From: Lucinisca nassula
Taxonomy: Eukaryota > Mollusca > Bivalvia > Lucinida > Lucinidae
DNA: 64,000 nucleotides
Assembly: GCA_963580285.1 (NCBI GenBank)
Contig: OY757026.1
Location: 49,017,143-49,081,142 of the forward strand
Direction: 5' to 3'
Below are positions 1-10,132 of the stretch, piece by piece; the first letter of the stretch is position 1, and the number at the start of each line of letters is the position of its first letter. Under the pieces are notes generated by a model that worked only from the letters and a program-made list of their open reading frames with translations, was not told where the DNA came from and did not search any database. A program made the position numbers and the translations under genes.

Positions 1-594
1 ACCAAAGACAGGATAATGTGTCAGTAAGCCATAACTCTGATTACACCCAAAGACAGGAGAATATGTCGGTAAGCTATAACTCTGATTACACCCAAAAGAC
101 AGGAGAATGTGTCAGTAAGCCATAACTCTGATTACACTCAAAGACAGGAGAATGTGTCAGTAAGGCATAACTCTGATTGCATCCAAAGACAGGAGAATGT
201 GTCATTAGGCCATAACTCTGATTACACCCAAAGACAGGAGAATGTGTCAGTAAGCTATAACTCTGATTACACCCAAAGACAGGAGAATATGTCGGTAAGC
301 TATAACTCTGATTACACCCAAAGACAGGAGAATGTGTCAGTAAGGCATAACTCTGATTACACCCAAAGACAGGAGAATGTGTCAGTAGGCCATAACTCTG
401 ATTGCATCCAAAGACAGGAGAATGTGTCAGTAGGCCATAACTCTGATTGCATCCAAAGACAGGAGAATGTGTCAGTAAGCCATAACTCTGATTACACCCA
501 AAGACAGGAGAATGTGTCAGTAGGCCATAACTCTGATTGCATCCAAAGACAGGAGAACGCGTCAGTAAACCATAATTCAGTTTGTTGCATCCAG
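1..594. repeat. 45-bp minisatellite array
   Basis: About 13 direct copies of a 45-bp unit containing CATAACTCTGATTACACCC and AAAGACAGGAGAATGTGTC. The array begins before the window. Unit variants alternate (GATTACACC / GATTGCATC; CAGTAAGCC / CAGTAGGCC), and one copy near 92-97 carries an extra A. Because 45 is a multiple of three, long open frames exist on both strands, but they simply translate the repeat and are not taken as genes. Confidence 0.95.
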
Positions 595-769
595 GCGGCA
601 CCAATGATTACAGGTACTCCAATTTTCAAAATTAGAACATATTTATATTTAGGGGTGGGTAAAGTTTCAACATTTTGACACCTAGATACCAGAGAGTTAT
701 GTTTTCTGCATATACAGTGAAACCTCGATGGCTCGAACATCGATGGTTTGTTTACCACGGCTGTTTCAA

Positions 770-1515
770 ACTCGTACTTGCGGAACCCGGGAAGGGACAT
801 GAATTTTTCTTAATATGTTGTGCGAACAAGGTATTAAGTTGTGCGAATAAGATATTATCTTGTGCAGACAAGATAATATGTTGTGCGAACAAGATATTAT
901 CTTGTGCGGACAACATAATTTATCTTGTGCAGACAACATATTATCTTGTGCGCACAAGATAATATCTTGTTCGCACAACATATTATCTTGTTTGCACAAC
1001 ATAGATCTTGGGAAGTTGTGCAAACAAGATATTATCTTGTGCGGACAAGATATTATCTTGTTTGCACAACATATTATCTTGTGCGGACAACATATTATCT
1101 AGGGCCCACAAGATATTAAGTTGTGCGAACAAGATTATATCGATCTATTTTGTGCAGACAAGATATTATCTTGTGCGGACAAGATAATATCTTGTTCGCA
1201 CAACTTAATATCTAACAAGATATTATCTTGTGCGGACAAGATAATATCTTGTTAGCACAACTTAATATCTTGTGCGGACAAGATAATATCTTGTCTGCAC
1301 AAGATAATATGTTGTCCGCACAAGATAATATCTTGTGCGCACAAGATATGTTGTGAGATAAGATAATATGTTGTCCACACAAGATAATATCTTGTGCGCA
1401 CAAGATAATATGTTGTCCGAACAAGATAATATTTTGTGCGCACAAGATATTATCTTGTGCGCACAACTTATAAAATAAAAAAAAATCATGACCCTTCCCG
1501 GGTTCCGTACGTACT
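770..1515. repeat. quasi-palindromic block of CTTGTGCGnACAAG repeats
   Basis: Dozens of short imperfect palindromes of the form TATTATCTTGTGCGGACAAG, in both orientations, fill 815-1475. They are bounded by an inverted pair: CGGAACCCGGGAAGGG at about 783-798 and CCCTTCCCGGGTTCCG at about 1492-1507. The approximate centre of symmetry, near 1142, falls at ATCGAT (1139-1144). The block lies inside the pogo-like element. Confidence 0.85.
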
Positions 1516-1629
1516 TGAGTCCAAAGGAAAAAATCCATAACTGCAAATGTAAATATATTTTGGATATATGATTTATTTGATCTTGAAAATGTATGTTATG
1601 TATACTCATTAGAATCTTCTTACCGCCAT

Positions 1630-1697
1630 AATGTATGCTGTGTTTACTCATTAGAATCGCCTCATCGAGGCGATTCTAATGAGTACACACAGCATAA
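1630..1697. repeat. central palindrome of B-type MITE
   Basis: Near-perfect inverted repeat with arms GTTTACTCATTAGAATCGCC and GGCGATTCTAATGAGTACAC. It is the B-family version of the palindrome core also seen in the A-family MITEs. Confidence 0.85.
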
Positions 1698-1739
1698 ATT
1701 TCTTTCGAAAGATGTCCATATTATGCCTCCTGACCTGGC

Positions 1740-2021
1740 CATTACGCAAACACGCCTATGCAAATACACTGCCACTTTATCACCGAAAAAATGAAAATTT
1801 TACGATGAAAATTTTTGATATTTTTCTTATTTCTACTCCAAATATAGATTGTGGGCACTCGTTAGAACCGCCTCATCGAGGCGGTTCTAACGAGTACCCA
1901 CAATCTATATTTTAGAGCAGAAATAAGAAAAAAATAAGGTATTCCCCCGGAAACCCCAGTTTTGCTATATAAAAGTGGGGTTCAAGGGGGGTCAAAATTA
2001 TATAGGCTTGTTTTCGTGATG
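1740..2021 (-). mobile_element. palindromic MITE family A, copy A1
   Basis: Termini are CATTACGCAAACACGCC and GGCTTGTTTTCGTGATG. A large central palindrome is at about 1845-1930, and a GGGGTT/AACCCC subterminal stem sits on the right. The element has no coding capacity and is inserted inside the pogo-like copy B1. Confidence 0.85.
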
Positions 2022-2112
2022 TTCTAAGATCAGCCCTAGGTAGCTCGAACTATCGCAATCTCGAACAAATTGTCATGATCCCAATGGTGTTCGAGTTATT
2101 GATGTTCGACTG

Positions 2113-2544
2113 AGTCTGTTTCTGAAGTCACAAGCCTTTAATACTGAGGTAGTATGTCTCATGAAAATTAGATTTTATTCTTCAAAGTCTGATATAGGGG
2201 CGTCTGCCCCATGAAAATTTGATTTTGTTTTTCAAAGTCTGATATAGAATGGTTTGACATTGGGACACATTTTTTGTCGGGGTAGCCTTGGAATAATGTA
2301 ATTATTTTTGTTAAACCTGTTAATGCCTTAGTTGACAAACACATCTGCCTACTTGGGGATGCAATTGTTTTGCTTGTTTGTTAAAGTAAGTAAGCAAATT
2401 CATTGCTTGTTTCTTGCCAGCTGGCTTGCTTACTACTTCCTTCCTTTCTTCATTCATTCCTTCCTTTCTTCCTTCCATCCTTACTCAATCACTCACTCAC
2501 TCACTAACCAGTTATATATGACGTGGTCATCTATTAACCGTTGT
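2113..2544. other. non-coding stretch with a short tandem duplication and TTCC microsatellite
   Basis: A ~49-bp direct duplication ending in TCAAAGTCTGATATAG spans about 2150-2248. A CTTCC/CATTC/ACTC-rich simple-sequence tract lies at about 2430-2512. No gene is evident. Confidence 0.7.
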
Positions 2545-2770
2545 CCCCCGCCAATTGGGGCTTGAAGAAAAAGATGCTTCCGCGCAGAGCTGAAATCGAC
2601 TTTTAAAGCTGGTTAACCGGCTAGAATGTCTAAGCCTGCCTAGGCAGAGAAGTGCGACTTGGGTGTCCCAAAATACCCTAGCGGTTTCTTAGGCATAGGG
2701 CTTGAGAAGTCATTCGATCTCAAGGTCGGTTACAAGTACCACAAATCGGAAACCTTAATACAAACAAACC
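2545..2770 (-). repeat. S2 dispersed repeat (SINE-like), partial
   Basis: The reverse complement matches the ~300-bp family at 5546, 6046, 50046 and 53173. Shared landmarks are the CCCCGCC...GGGGCTTG stem, the TTTCAGCTCTGCG-like block and the CATTTCATCTCAA-like block. Class unknown; no pol III box recognised. Confidence 0.7.
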
Positions 2771-2850
2771 CTAGAACCACGTGAAAGGGATAGAGGCAAC
2801 CAGCGCAGTCCCAGCACTGTTTGGTGACAGATGTTCTGTCAAATCAGAAA

Positions 2851-3010
2851 TAGAGAATACCAGGTTCGTGTCATTTGATATCAAGTTTATCAGGCAAGGC
2901 TTCGAGAACGCTTGCTTGTAGAATCGCGAGGCTTGCCGAGCAATTCTACATGCGTTCTCGAAGCCGAGCCTGATAAACTTGATATCAAATGACACGGATC
3001 TGGTATTCTA
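2851..3010. mobile_element. fold-back element, family D, copy 1
   Basis: A 160-bp hairpin. Arms TGTCATTTGATATCAAGTTT and AAACTTGATATCAAATGACA pair over roughly 70 bp, and the apex GCGAGGCTTGCCGAGC is itself self-complementary. A second copy with the same apex is at 53657-53790. No coding capacity. Confidence 0.85.
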
Positions 3011-3390
3011 TTTATCAGTTAATCCCATTGTACACTCCTACAGTTTTGCCAGTAGTCCGGTTCATAGAAGTGCAATATCACGTTGACCTGCTAAAGCTCA
3101 GTTGTCCTGAGATAGCATATCTTTATCAGATAGTGTGTTACAATGCAATTAATAAAGGGGATAACTGATAAAAGAAAGATCCGACACCTCTAAAATGACA
3201 AATGCATTTGTCCTACATAATAACAGGAGAAGGGTCCCCGTACTCTTTATATTATGGAACAGATTAGTGCTGAGAAAAAACAGCTGCACTTTTCATTATT
3301 GTCTGTCTGGCCAGGTGTTTATTGTATGGACAAGCCATAAATCTAATCAGTACGAAAACGTAAATTGCGTTTCTTCTGCTTATGTCTAGG
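3011..3390. other. no recognised feature
   Basis: Unique-looking AT-rich sequence between two hairpin elements. I see no gene or repeat here. Confidence 0.5.
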
Positions 3391-3486
3391 TTAGGAGCCA
3401 TTAAGAGATTTCTTCACAAGTAAGAATCTGCGGAGCGACGCTTCGTAGACTCTTACTGTGAAGAAATCTCTTAATGGCTTCTAACC
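3391..3486. mobile_element. fold-back hairpin, ~50-bp arms
   Basis: Arms GCCATTAAGAGATTTCTTCA and TGAAGAAATCTCTTAATGGC close on a short GC-rich apex (GAGCGACGCTTCG). Near-perfect pairing suggests a recent element. It is similar in design to family D but different in sequence. Confidence 0.8.
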
Positions 3487-3675
3487 GGCTTTGACTGCAT
3501 CCAGTTTTCTTGAATTCTGCCCATTGATGGTCTCTTGAACCCACATTAATTTTGCACAAAACTTCATTGTTTTAGACCTGTGGTACTTTCATTCAGTCAC
3601 TTAGTTGCTCTTCACCAAGATTTGTCTTTTTTCAAATTTTAACTTGGAGAAAAATGTCATATGCCATAGAGGACC

Positions 3676-4520
3676 GGCTTGTGACGTTTCTTCTCTTTTA
3701 GCCTATCAACTGCTGTCTATATTCTGAAGAGACCGTCTTAATGATTAAGAAGAATTCAAAACCATTAAGAAGAATTCTTAACAAATAAATCAGCCCAGAT
3801 ACTTCTGAGTGACTGAAAAGCAATAAACCTTTACCCTGGACCTGTCAGAGAAAACCAAGCAAGGTAATTTTAATGTATGGTCTTCCATTTTTTTCTGGTA
3901 TATCAAAGATTAAAAATGTGGGAAAATCAATACAAAACATTCGAGGGCTAACTGATATATTGTGAGCCTCATAATGAAGGAGGTACGCATGCATATTCTT
4001 TTAAATCCTACTATTCTCTGACTATATAGGGTCGTGTACCCAAGGATTGGTCTCATTTGGTCAGTTTATATCGACGAGGTAGCACTCGAAAGTAAACTAG
4101 ACAAGCAGCTTTTTCAAAATGGACAAAATCGGTGAAAGAGCAGTGATAAAATATATGAAAAAAAAAAAAAAAGGTTTAACACCTAAGAATATACATAATG
4201 ATATGATAGGAACAATAGTTTATACTAATTTATTTTAGTTCGATTGCGATGAAAGCTTCAAGCTTATTGAATCGCTCTCGAACACTCATTCCGGGTGTTT
4301 TCACGCGCGCGCGAGAGAGAGGCAGTGGCTTTTCCACCACTGCTACCCATTTACGTCTGGGTGTAGTTTTATTGCTTTTCAGTCACTCAGAAGCACCTGG
4401 GCTGATTTATTTGTTAAGAATTCTTCTTAATGGTTTTGAATTATTCTAAATCATTAAGACGGTCTCTTCAGAATATAGACAGCAGTTGATAGGCTAAAAG
4501 AGAAGAAACGTCACAAACCG
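3676..4520. mobile_element. non-autonomous element with ~155-bp terminal inverted repeats
   Basis: The left arm (about 3676-3830) starts GGCTTGTGACGTTTCTTCTC. The right arm (about 4362-4520) ends GAGAAGAAACGTCACAAACC and is its reverse complement over about 155 bp. The 530-bp interior has an A-run near 4148 and no protein motif. Superfamily not assigned; no convincing target-site duplication. Confidence 0.8.
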
Positions 4521-4779
4521 CAGTCTGTTTTGAGTTGAAATGATGAATTTTATGTTCAAATAAATGCATTATTAAAAAGCTATTACACTTTTTCTGATAA
4601 TTTTCGAGCATTTATCTTATTTTTATGTCGCTAAAATGACGTTTTTCTGTTGACAATTAATTAAATATTTTCCTTTCATATTAAACAAAATTGACAGTTA
4701 ACAAAATGTTCTTTTAAATGTTTATATATGCTTCAAACATAGATTGTTACCGATAATTTAATGTGTGTTTTTGTGTTTT

Positions 4780-4922
4780 AGTTCTTAACAACAGCCAGGG
4801 TCAACGGAGACAAGACCACGGTTTAAAGACTTATTCGGAAAGTCTGGATGAGCCAGGGATTGATTCCTCGAGGCCTGGTTTATGAGGCGATTAGCATAGC
4901 CACTACACCACGGTGGCTCCTG
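4780..4922 (-). mobile_element. tRNA-derived SINE, family S1, minus strand
   Basis: Read on the minus strand it has GTGGTGTAGTGGCTATGCTA (A-box-like) and then a body containing AAACCGTGGTCTTGTCTCCG. It matches the better-preserved copies at 55308-55471 and 60200-60365. Diverged; flanking duplication not clear. Confidence 0.7.
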
Positions 4923-4999
4923 ACTGCTAATTTAGTAATTTTAAAATAGTCGAGGAGTATGAAAAATGAAGCCGCCACTCTCTCCTGAACTCGAAGGAT

Positions 5000-5220
5000 G
5001 TTCAGACAGAAAACAGTATAAGATATTGGCTTACAGTAGGGTAAGGCCTGCTGTCCTTGCAGCAGGTATGGGTTGCTGGGGGGTATGATGGTATTTCTTC
5101 TGTCAAACCTGTACACTTCTGTTTATTGTCCTCTTTCTTCCCTGCCCTTTGCTCTATTTCACCTCCTCCACTATCTATTCTATCCCTTATCTCCTTTTCT
5201 CTGGGAGATGTCACACATGG
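5000..5220 (+). repeat. dispersed repeat with CCTGCTG...CAGCAGG stem and CT-rich tail
   Basis: Homologous to 11945-12135 on the same strand. Both have a GGTAAGRCCTGCTGTC block, TTGCAGCAGGTA, a short TACACTTC motif and a CT-rich tail ending near CTCTGNGAGA. Class unknown. Confidence 0.65.
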
Positions 5221-5239
5221 GTTTACGTGTTGATAAACT

Positions 5240-5513
5240 CCAACAAAATCCGTGAAATGAAGACCCCTCTAAACCCCACTTCATATAGGGGAAACTGGGG
5301 TTTACGGGGGTAAACATTATTTTTCTTATTTCTGTTCCAAGACATAGGTTGTGGGTACTCGTTAGAACCGCCTCATTGCGGCGGTTCTAACGAGCACCAA
5401 CAACCTATATTTTGACCATTTATAAGAAAAATATCACGGATTTTTATCAGAAAAAGTATTCTTTTTGGAGATGTGAAAAATACACTATGTCGCACGGGTG
5501 TGTTACCGTAATG
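5240..5513 (+). mobile_element. palindromic MITE family A, copy A2 (degraded)
   Basis: Subterminal AACCCC/GGGGTTT stem, then a central palindrome around 5354-5398 (CGTTAGAACCGCCTCATTGC and its partner), then a decayed right end GGTGTGTTACCGTAATGCC. Confidence 0.75.
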
Positions 5514-5545
5514 CCATCAACAAAACAATGAAACTTTGTTCGAGA

Positions 5546-5851
5546 TAGTGTTTGTTTGTTTGTGTTGAGGTTTTACGTCCCCATCAGCACTATTTAGATC
5601 ATTTGGGAGACGTTACTTCCGATTTTGAGGCAATTTTACCCGACATTGATATGAAATGACATCTCAAGCCCTACCGCCAAAAGAAATCGCTATCGTTTAA
5701 GGATCGGCCTGCCTCGCACCAGTTTTCCTGGGCAGGATTAAACATGTAAAAAATTACCAGTACCAGAGTTCGGTCAGTTTCAGCTCTGCGTGGAAGCACC
5801 ATGGAGCCCAGTTTGTTTTTACAAACCCCGATACATGTAGGCGGGGCATTC
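5546..5851 (+). repeat. S2 dispersed repeat (SINE-like)
   Basis: Starts in a TTTG-rich run followed by GAGGTTTTACGTCCCCATC and ends near CCCCGATACATGTAGGCGGG. One of eight copies or fragments in the window. It is inserted with its neighbour (6046) around a B-type hairpin. Confidence 0.8.
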
Positions 5852-5954
5852 GAGATAGCTTAGTTCGAACCTCTGGTCTGGTGGCTACTCATAGCATTGG
5901 GACAGGGGCAAAAAGGCGAAGAATTTTGGCATTTCTTTTCGATGTTCTGTAAAA

Positions 5955-6015
5955 TATAAGTATGTTGTATGCACTCATTAGAATCGCGATTCTACTGAAT
6001 GCACACAACATACAT
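5955..6015. repeat. B-type MITE hairpin, collapsed loop
   Basis: Arms ATGCACTCATTAGAATCGC and GATTCTACTGAATGCAC with the apex deleted. It belongs to a decayed pogo-like copy whose right end is at about 6380-6404 (TTCGAGTTACTGAATGTACA). Confidence 0.65.
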
Positions 6016-6045
6016 GTTGACGGTACAAAAAGTAAAATCTTCCGA

Positions 6046-6333
6046 AATTTGTTTGTTTGAATTGAGGTTTTACGTCCCCGTCAGCACTATTTAGGTCATT
6101 TTGGAGACGTTGCTTCCAATTTTGTGAGACTTTTCCAAACATTGAGATGAAATGACATCTCAAGCCCGGTCGCCCAAACAAACCAGGAGAGTTTATATGT
6201 AGGAACAGTCTGTCTCGCATCACTTTACCGGGGCAGTCTTAGACCCTCTATGCGGTCTACCAGTACTCGGTTTCAGCTCTGCGTGGAAGCATCATGCAGC
6301 CCAATCTTTTTCTCCAAGCCACAATGGGGCCTC
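6046..6333 (+). repeat. S2 dispersed repeat (SINE-like)
   Basis: Closely similar to 5546-5851: GAGGTTTTACGTCCCCGTC at the left, TTTCAGCTCTGCGTGGAAGC near the right. It lies inside the decayed B-type MITE. Confidence 0.8.
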
Positions 6334-6404
6334 TGGAATTGTCTCTCATTATTTCTTTCTAGGAGCAATGGGAGCCATCGTTGTTCGAGTTACTGAATGT
6401 ACAC

Positions 6405-7195
6405 TGTATGCAGTTCCTGTACATTTACAACAGTACCTGTATCATCTTTGAGAGGATAAATTGAGGCAAAGTATAAGGTAGATTTGTTCACCTTCAAATA
6501 GAGGCTATACGTATAAAGAAACCGTGTCAGTATGTCAATAGACATACATTACTTCTGGCATTAAAACGTCAGGAACGGAGTCAGTGAAATGCCTCATACC
6601 ATAAAATATAACACAAATAACTGTAAAATACAGCAAATATTTATGTTACGACCCAGACACAATAATTTTAGAGTCATAAAAGGCATAGAATGTAGTAAAC
6701 CTCCAATATCACAAAGACTGTGAAGTTTAAAAGAATGCCGTTTCCGAGCTCAAATTAAAGGATTTATGGCCTGCTTTATAAACAGAGGGCAAGGATAATA
6801 AAGGCTCGCAAGTACAAGAAAGTGTTTTGTTTTTCCCACATATAAATAGAAGTCCAAAACCGGGCATTCTAATGCACTTGTAACGCAACGTCTGGTTGGA
6901 TAACGTCAAAATTATGCGACAGTATATTCGGAAACCCGACATCATCACGGTTCGTCGCTTTCCATTGGCTTGTAGTTGGTTTACGCAGCTCATTGTGCAA
7001 AATACTACATCTTTTATCAAAACAACCGAATAAGTGCATTAGAATGGGGGAAACTGTATTGCAAAATTGTCATTTTTGGCATTTGGGGAAACCATCGCCG
7101 TAAAAATTTCCGACAGTAAACCAAATGACAATTTTGAACACAGTTATCCGCTAATTTGCAAACAGTGTACGATAATTCTAATGCATATGCGCATA
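6405..7195. other. no recognised feature
   Basis: No gene, tandem repeat or inverted repeat that I can support. Confidence 0.5.
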
Positions 7196-7866
7196 TATAT
7201 AGCGCGACGTCTGAGCCAGTGACCACTCCAGTAGAATTGGTAACGTGCCCTGCTTGGAACAAGTCCAGTACTAGGTCTTATGCTTGCCATGTGTCCAGCT
7301 CAGAGTCAGCGATCGTTATAGCAGAATGTTTAAAATGCCCAGCATGCATCACGAAAACACACCTATATAATTTTGACCCCCTTGAACCCCAATTTTATAT
7401 AGTAAAACTGGGGTTTAATTGGGTAAACCTTATTTTTCTTATTTCTGTTCCAAAATATAGATTGTGGGTAGTCGTTAGAACCGCCTCGATGAGGCGGTTC
7501 TAACGAGTACCCACAATCTATATTTTGAGCAGGAATAAGAAAAAATATCATAACTTTTCATCTTAAGTTTTCCATTTTTACGGCGGTCAAATATACATTG
7601 TATTTGTATAGGCGTGTTTTCGTAATGGCACCATGTCGGAACTATGTCTTTTAGACGCTCTTTGTCGCTGGCTCTGTACTTGACGGGCCGCAACTACAAG
7701 ACCATTCCTAGCCTTGGTCAACGCAGGGCACATTACCAATTCTACTGGAACGGTCGCTTGCTCTGTGATGGACCCGAAGTTACTATCAGACCTGTCTCTG
7801 GCCTTGCTCTACACTGGGCACGTTACGAATTCTACTGGAGTTATCGCTTGCTCTGTGATGGACCTT
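7196..7866. repeat. inverted and tandem copies of a ~80-bp unit flanking MITE A3
   Basis: GGCACRTTACSAATTCTACT appears as two direct copies (about 7727-7785 and 7808-7866) with the downstream block TCGCTTGCTCTGTGATGGAC. It also appears once inverted at about 7215-7255 (AGTAGAATTGGTAACGTGCC). The intervening MITE A3 is at 7347-7627. Confidence 0.75.
7347..7627 (+). mobile_element. palindromic MITE family A, copy A3 (intact)
   Basis: Termini CATCACGAAAACACACC and GGCGTGTTTTCGTAATG. An AACCCC/GGGGTTT subterminal stem precedes a ~115-bp near-perfect central palindrome at about 7433-7550. A good reference copy for the family. Confidence 0.9.
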
Positions 7867-8565
7867 AAGTTACTGTAAGAAGTCAACAGTTTGCGACAAT
7901 ATTTTAGGGGATACATTAAAATATAATTTTATAATATTTATATCTGTATGAAGTGAGTTCATCTTTAAAACTGGAAACATTTCGCTATTTTGCTAATTCA
8001 CGAAAAATATTCATCTTTCTTTCGATGACTGAATATGTCTGCATTTTAATACCCACTAGGCTACGATGCAAATTTATTTTAAAACATGTGACATTTCATG
8101 TTTGATGCGGAAAAAGTCAGATTAACGGTTTTCTTGGAATGTTTTCGCTGTTTGGTTTCCAAATTCTACAATTGATATCGTATTGCTTACCTAAAGGCTT
8201 AAAAATCACTTCTAAGCTTTTTTTAGATTAGTGCACTAAACAAAGTGGCTTACAGGGAAATAACTCTATTGTCGGATGTTTTTTTTTTTTTTTTTTTTTC
8301 GAAGTCACGATTCATTCCGTCCGGCCTAACTGAAGGAAAAGACCGGTATGGTAACCACTTTTGAGAATGGATGTAAATATACTGTAAATTAGAATGGTAG
8401 AACTCTCTCCTCCAAAAGTAGTTTGCGTTCCCTTTCCCTATGACGTCGCTTTAATTTGTTACGTAATTTCCGTATTATCACATAACGCCTCTGTTACTCT
8501 GTGGATAACGTCATGCTATAAAATCATATGACCACACGTGTAATAATACATGGATCGCCCATGGT
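7867..8565. other. AT-rich stretch with a T homopolymer
   Basis: Contains a ~20-nt T run near 8280-8299. No gene recognised. Confidence 0.5.
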
Positions 8566-8569
8566 TGTT

Positions 8570-8830
8570 CACGCATTAACATTTGCCGGGTCTCAGGGAA
8601 GCTGCTGAACAAGTGGCCGCTAGGCCGAGTGGTCAGATATTTTTCAAGGGACCCGGAAAATGTGATTGCAATGAAATAACCACGAATGATCGTTGTTCTT
8701 GCATAGCTTACAATAGCTACGGCAAATTGTGATGAAAACGCCCCAAAGGTCCATATCAATTCAAATGCGATCGGCAAACCATCAAAGCGGCTAGTTACGC
8801 CTTCCACGCAATGACCCTCTGACGTCATCA
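8570..8830 (-). repeat. dispersed repeat, inverted partner of 51720-51975
   Basis: Read in reverse complement it matches 51720-51975 in block order: a TGACGTCAGANNGTCATTGCG-type start, a GGGGCGTTTTCRTCRCAAT block, then a CCGNRAATG-type end. The two copies are 43 kb apart in opposite orientation. Class unknown. Confidence 0.65.
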
Positions 8831-8834
8831 TAAA

Positions 8835-9590
8835 ATTCTAAAATGCTACTTTCAGGGCAGGCAAGAGAGCCGACAGGCTTAGCTACTCGCTATCATTATT
8901 TAGCAATTCTGGAGATTATGTGTGGCGTTGTTCCGTACCGTGAAGACTAGATTAGACATAGCAGGTACTATTGTATACCTAAATGTGTTATCCACATGTC
9001 TGACAAGAAGTTTGACTTGTGTGTTACAAACTGCCAGAGCTCCACAACTTCATTCACGACTGGTCATATTTTCCCGAAGGTGCTTTTGTCCATATTATTA
9101 TAGGATAGTATATCTTTCCTCTCAAAAAGCTTGAAACTGGCCCCTGTGTCTGGGACAGCGCGGTGCTTTCTGTGGAATACATAACCAATACAACTATCTT
9201 CGAAAAAGAAAATCACAGAATAATGATTCCAATTCTCTATCATTATGTATATTTCGAGCGATTTGATTGGTTGAAATAAATGTTTTTATACTTCAATATA
9301 TCCAATGAGCAAGCATCTCAGAACTATTTCACACAGCGACAGGTAGTTATATAACTTCACGTTATAGCCCTGCGTTACGTCATCGTATATTAAGTGACGT
9401 CAACACCATTCGATTTAAAGATGGGAAATTATTGAAAACGTAACTGGTGGAAGACTACTAAACGGAAAAGACTTGATTTTTTCTGATAATTATTTGTTTT
9501 TCGCCTGGGTTTCTTTCAGAGAGGGCAGCTTCTAACTGAATAATCATTCCGCCGTCGCCGTTTTCGCTTTCGAAAGAATTTCTAAAATTT
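8835..9590. other. no recognised feature
   Basis: Mixed-composition sequence without a supportable gene or repeat. Confidence 0.45.
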
Positions 9591-9598
9591 AGGAAGAG

Positions 9599-9792
9599 CA
9601 GAAGAAGAGATACAAGGACACCCTCAAAGCCTCCCTCAAGGACATTAACATACCAACAGAGTCTTGGGACGAAATTGCACAGGACCGAGCAAAGTGGCAG
9701 AAGGAGGTGCCAGTGAATAGGCTATGAGGCAGAACGAATCAGCCAAGCCGAGCAGAAACGTGCACAGCGCAAAGCAAAAGCTGAGGCATAAC
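9599..9792 (+). pseudogene. LINE reverse-transcriptase polyprotein, C-terminal relic
   Basis: The plus-strand translation from 9599 gives KKRYKDTLKASLKD, then SWDEIAQDRAKWQKE, and hits a stop at 9725-9727. A neighbouring frame continues YEAERISQAEQKRAQRKAKA to about 9792. This order (RYKDTLKxSLK, WxxxAQDRxxWR, EAERxxxAxxKR) is what I know from the extreme C-terminus of non-LTR retrotransposon ORFs common in invertebrates. No upstream RT core is present, so this is a short, frameshifted 3' fragment. Family assignment beyond LINE is not attempted. Confidence 0.7.
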
Positions 9793-9823
9793 ACACAGTG
9801 GGTCTTTCGCTGACCTCGGTTGC

Positions 9824-10132
9824 CATTACGAAAACACGCCTCTACAAATACATTGTAATCTTTTTGACCGAAAAAACGAAAAATTTAAGATGAAAAATTG
9901 TGATATTTTTCTTATTTCTGCTCTAAAATATAGATTGTGGGTACTCGTTAGAACCGCCTCAACATTGTGGGTACTCGTTAGAACCGCCTCAACGAGGCGG
10001 TTCTAACGAGTACCCACAATCTATATTTTAGAGCAGATACGAAAAATAAGGATTACCCCTGTAAACCCCAGTTTTACAGTATAAAAGTGGGGTTAAAGGG
10101 GGTCAAAAGTATATAAGCGTGTCTTCGTGATG
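9824..10132 (-). mobile_element. palindromic MITE family A, copy A4, with internal 30-bp duplication
   Basis: Starts CATTACGAAAACACGCCTC and ends GTGTCTTCGTGATG. The block ATTGTGGGTACTCGTTAGAA is present twice in direct orientation (about 9935 and 9964), so one palindrome arm is duplicated. Confidence 0.85.

Larger units (their letters stand above)
715..2112 (+). mobile_element. pogo-like TA MITE, copy B1 (expanded, with nested MITE)
   Basis: The left end is CAGTGAAACCTCGATGGCTC directly after TA (713-714). The right end is GTTCGAGTTATTGATGTTCG followed by ACTG at 2112. These match the inverted termini of the same family at 21440-21785 and 56830-57745. The copy is much longer than the 346-bp copy because it holds a 740-bp palindromic short-repeat block (about 770-1515) and a nested palindromic MITE (1740-2021). 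Its own central hairpin is at about 1630-1697. No transposase is encoded. The right TA is lost. Confidence 0.75.

Noticed and set aside
86..678. Long open frames on both strands at the window start
   Set aside because: They translate a 45-bp minisatellite whose unit length is a multiple of three; no domain and no codon constraint expected.
810..1475. CRISPR-like look of regularly spaced short palindromes
   Set aside because: No unique spacers between repeats, units in both orientations, no cas genes, and a eukaryotic transposon context.
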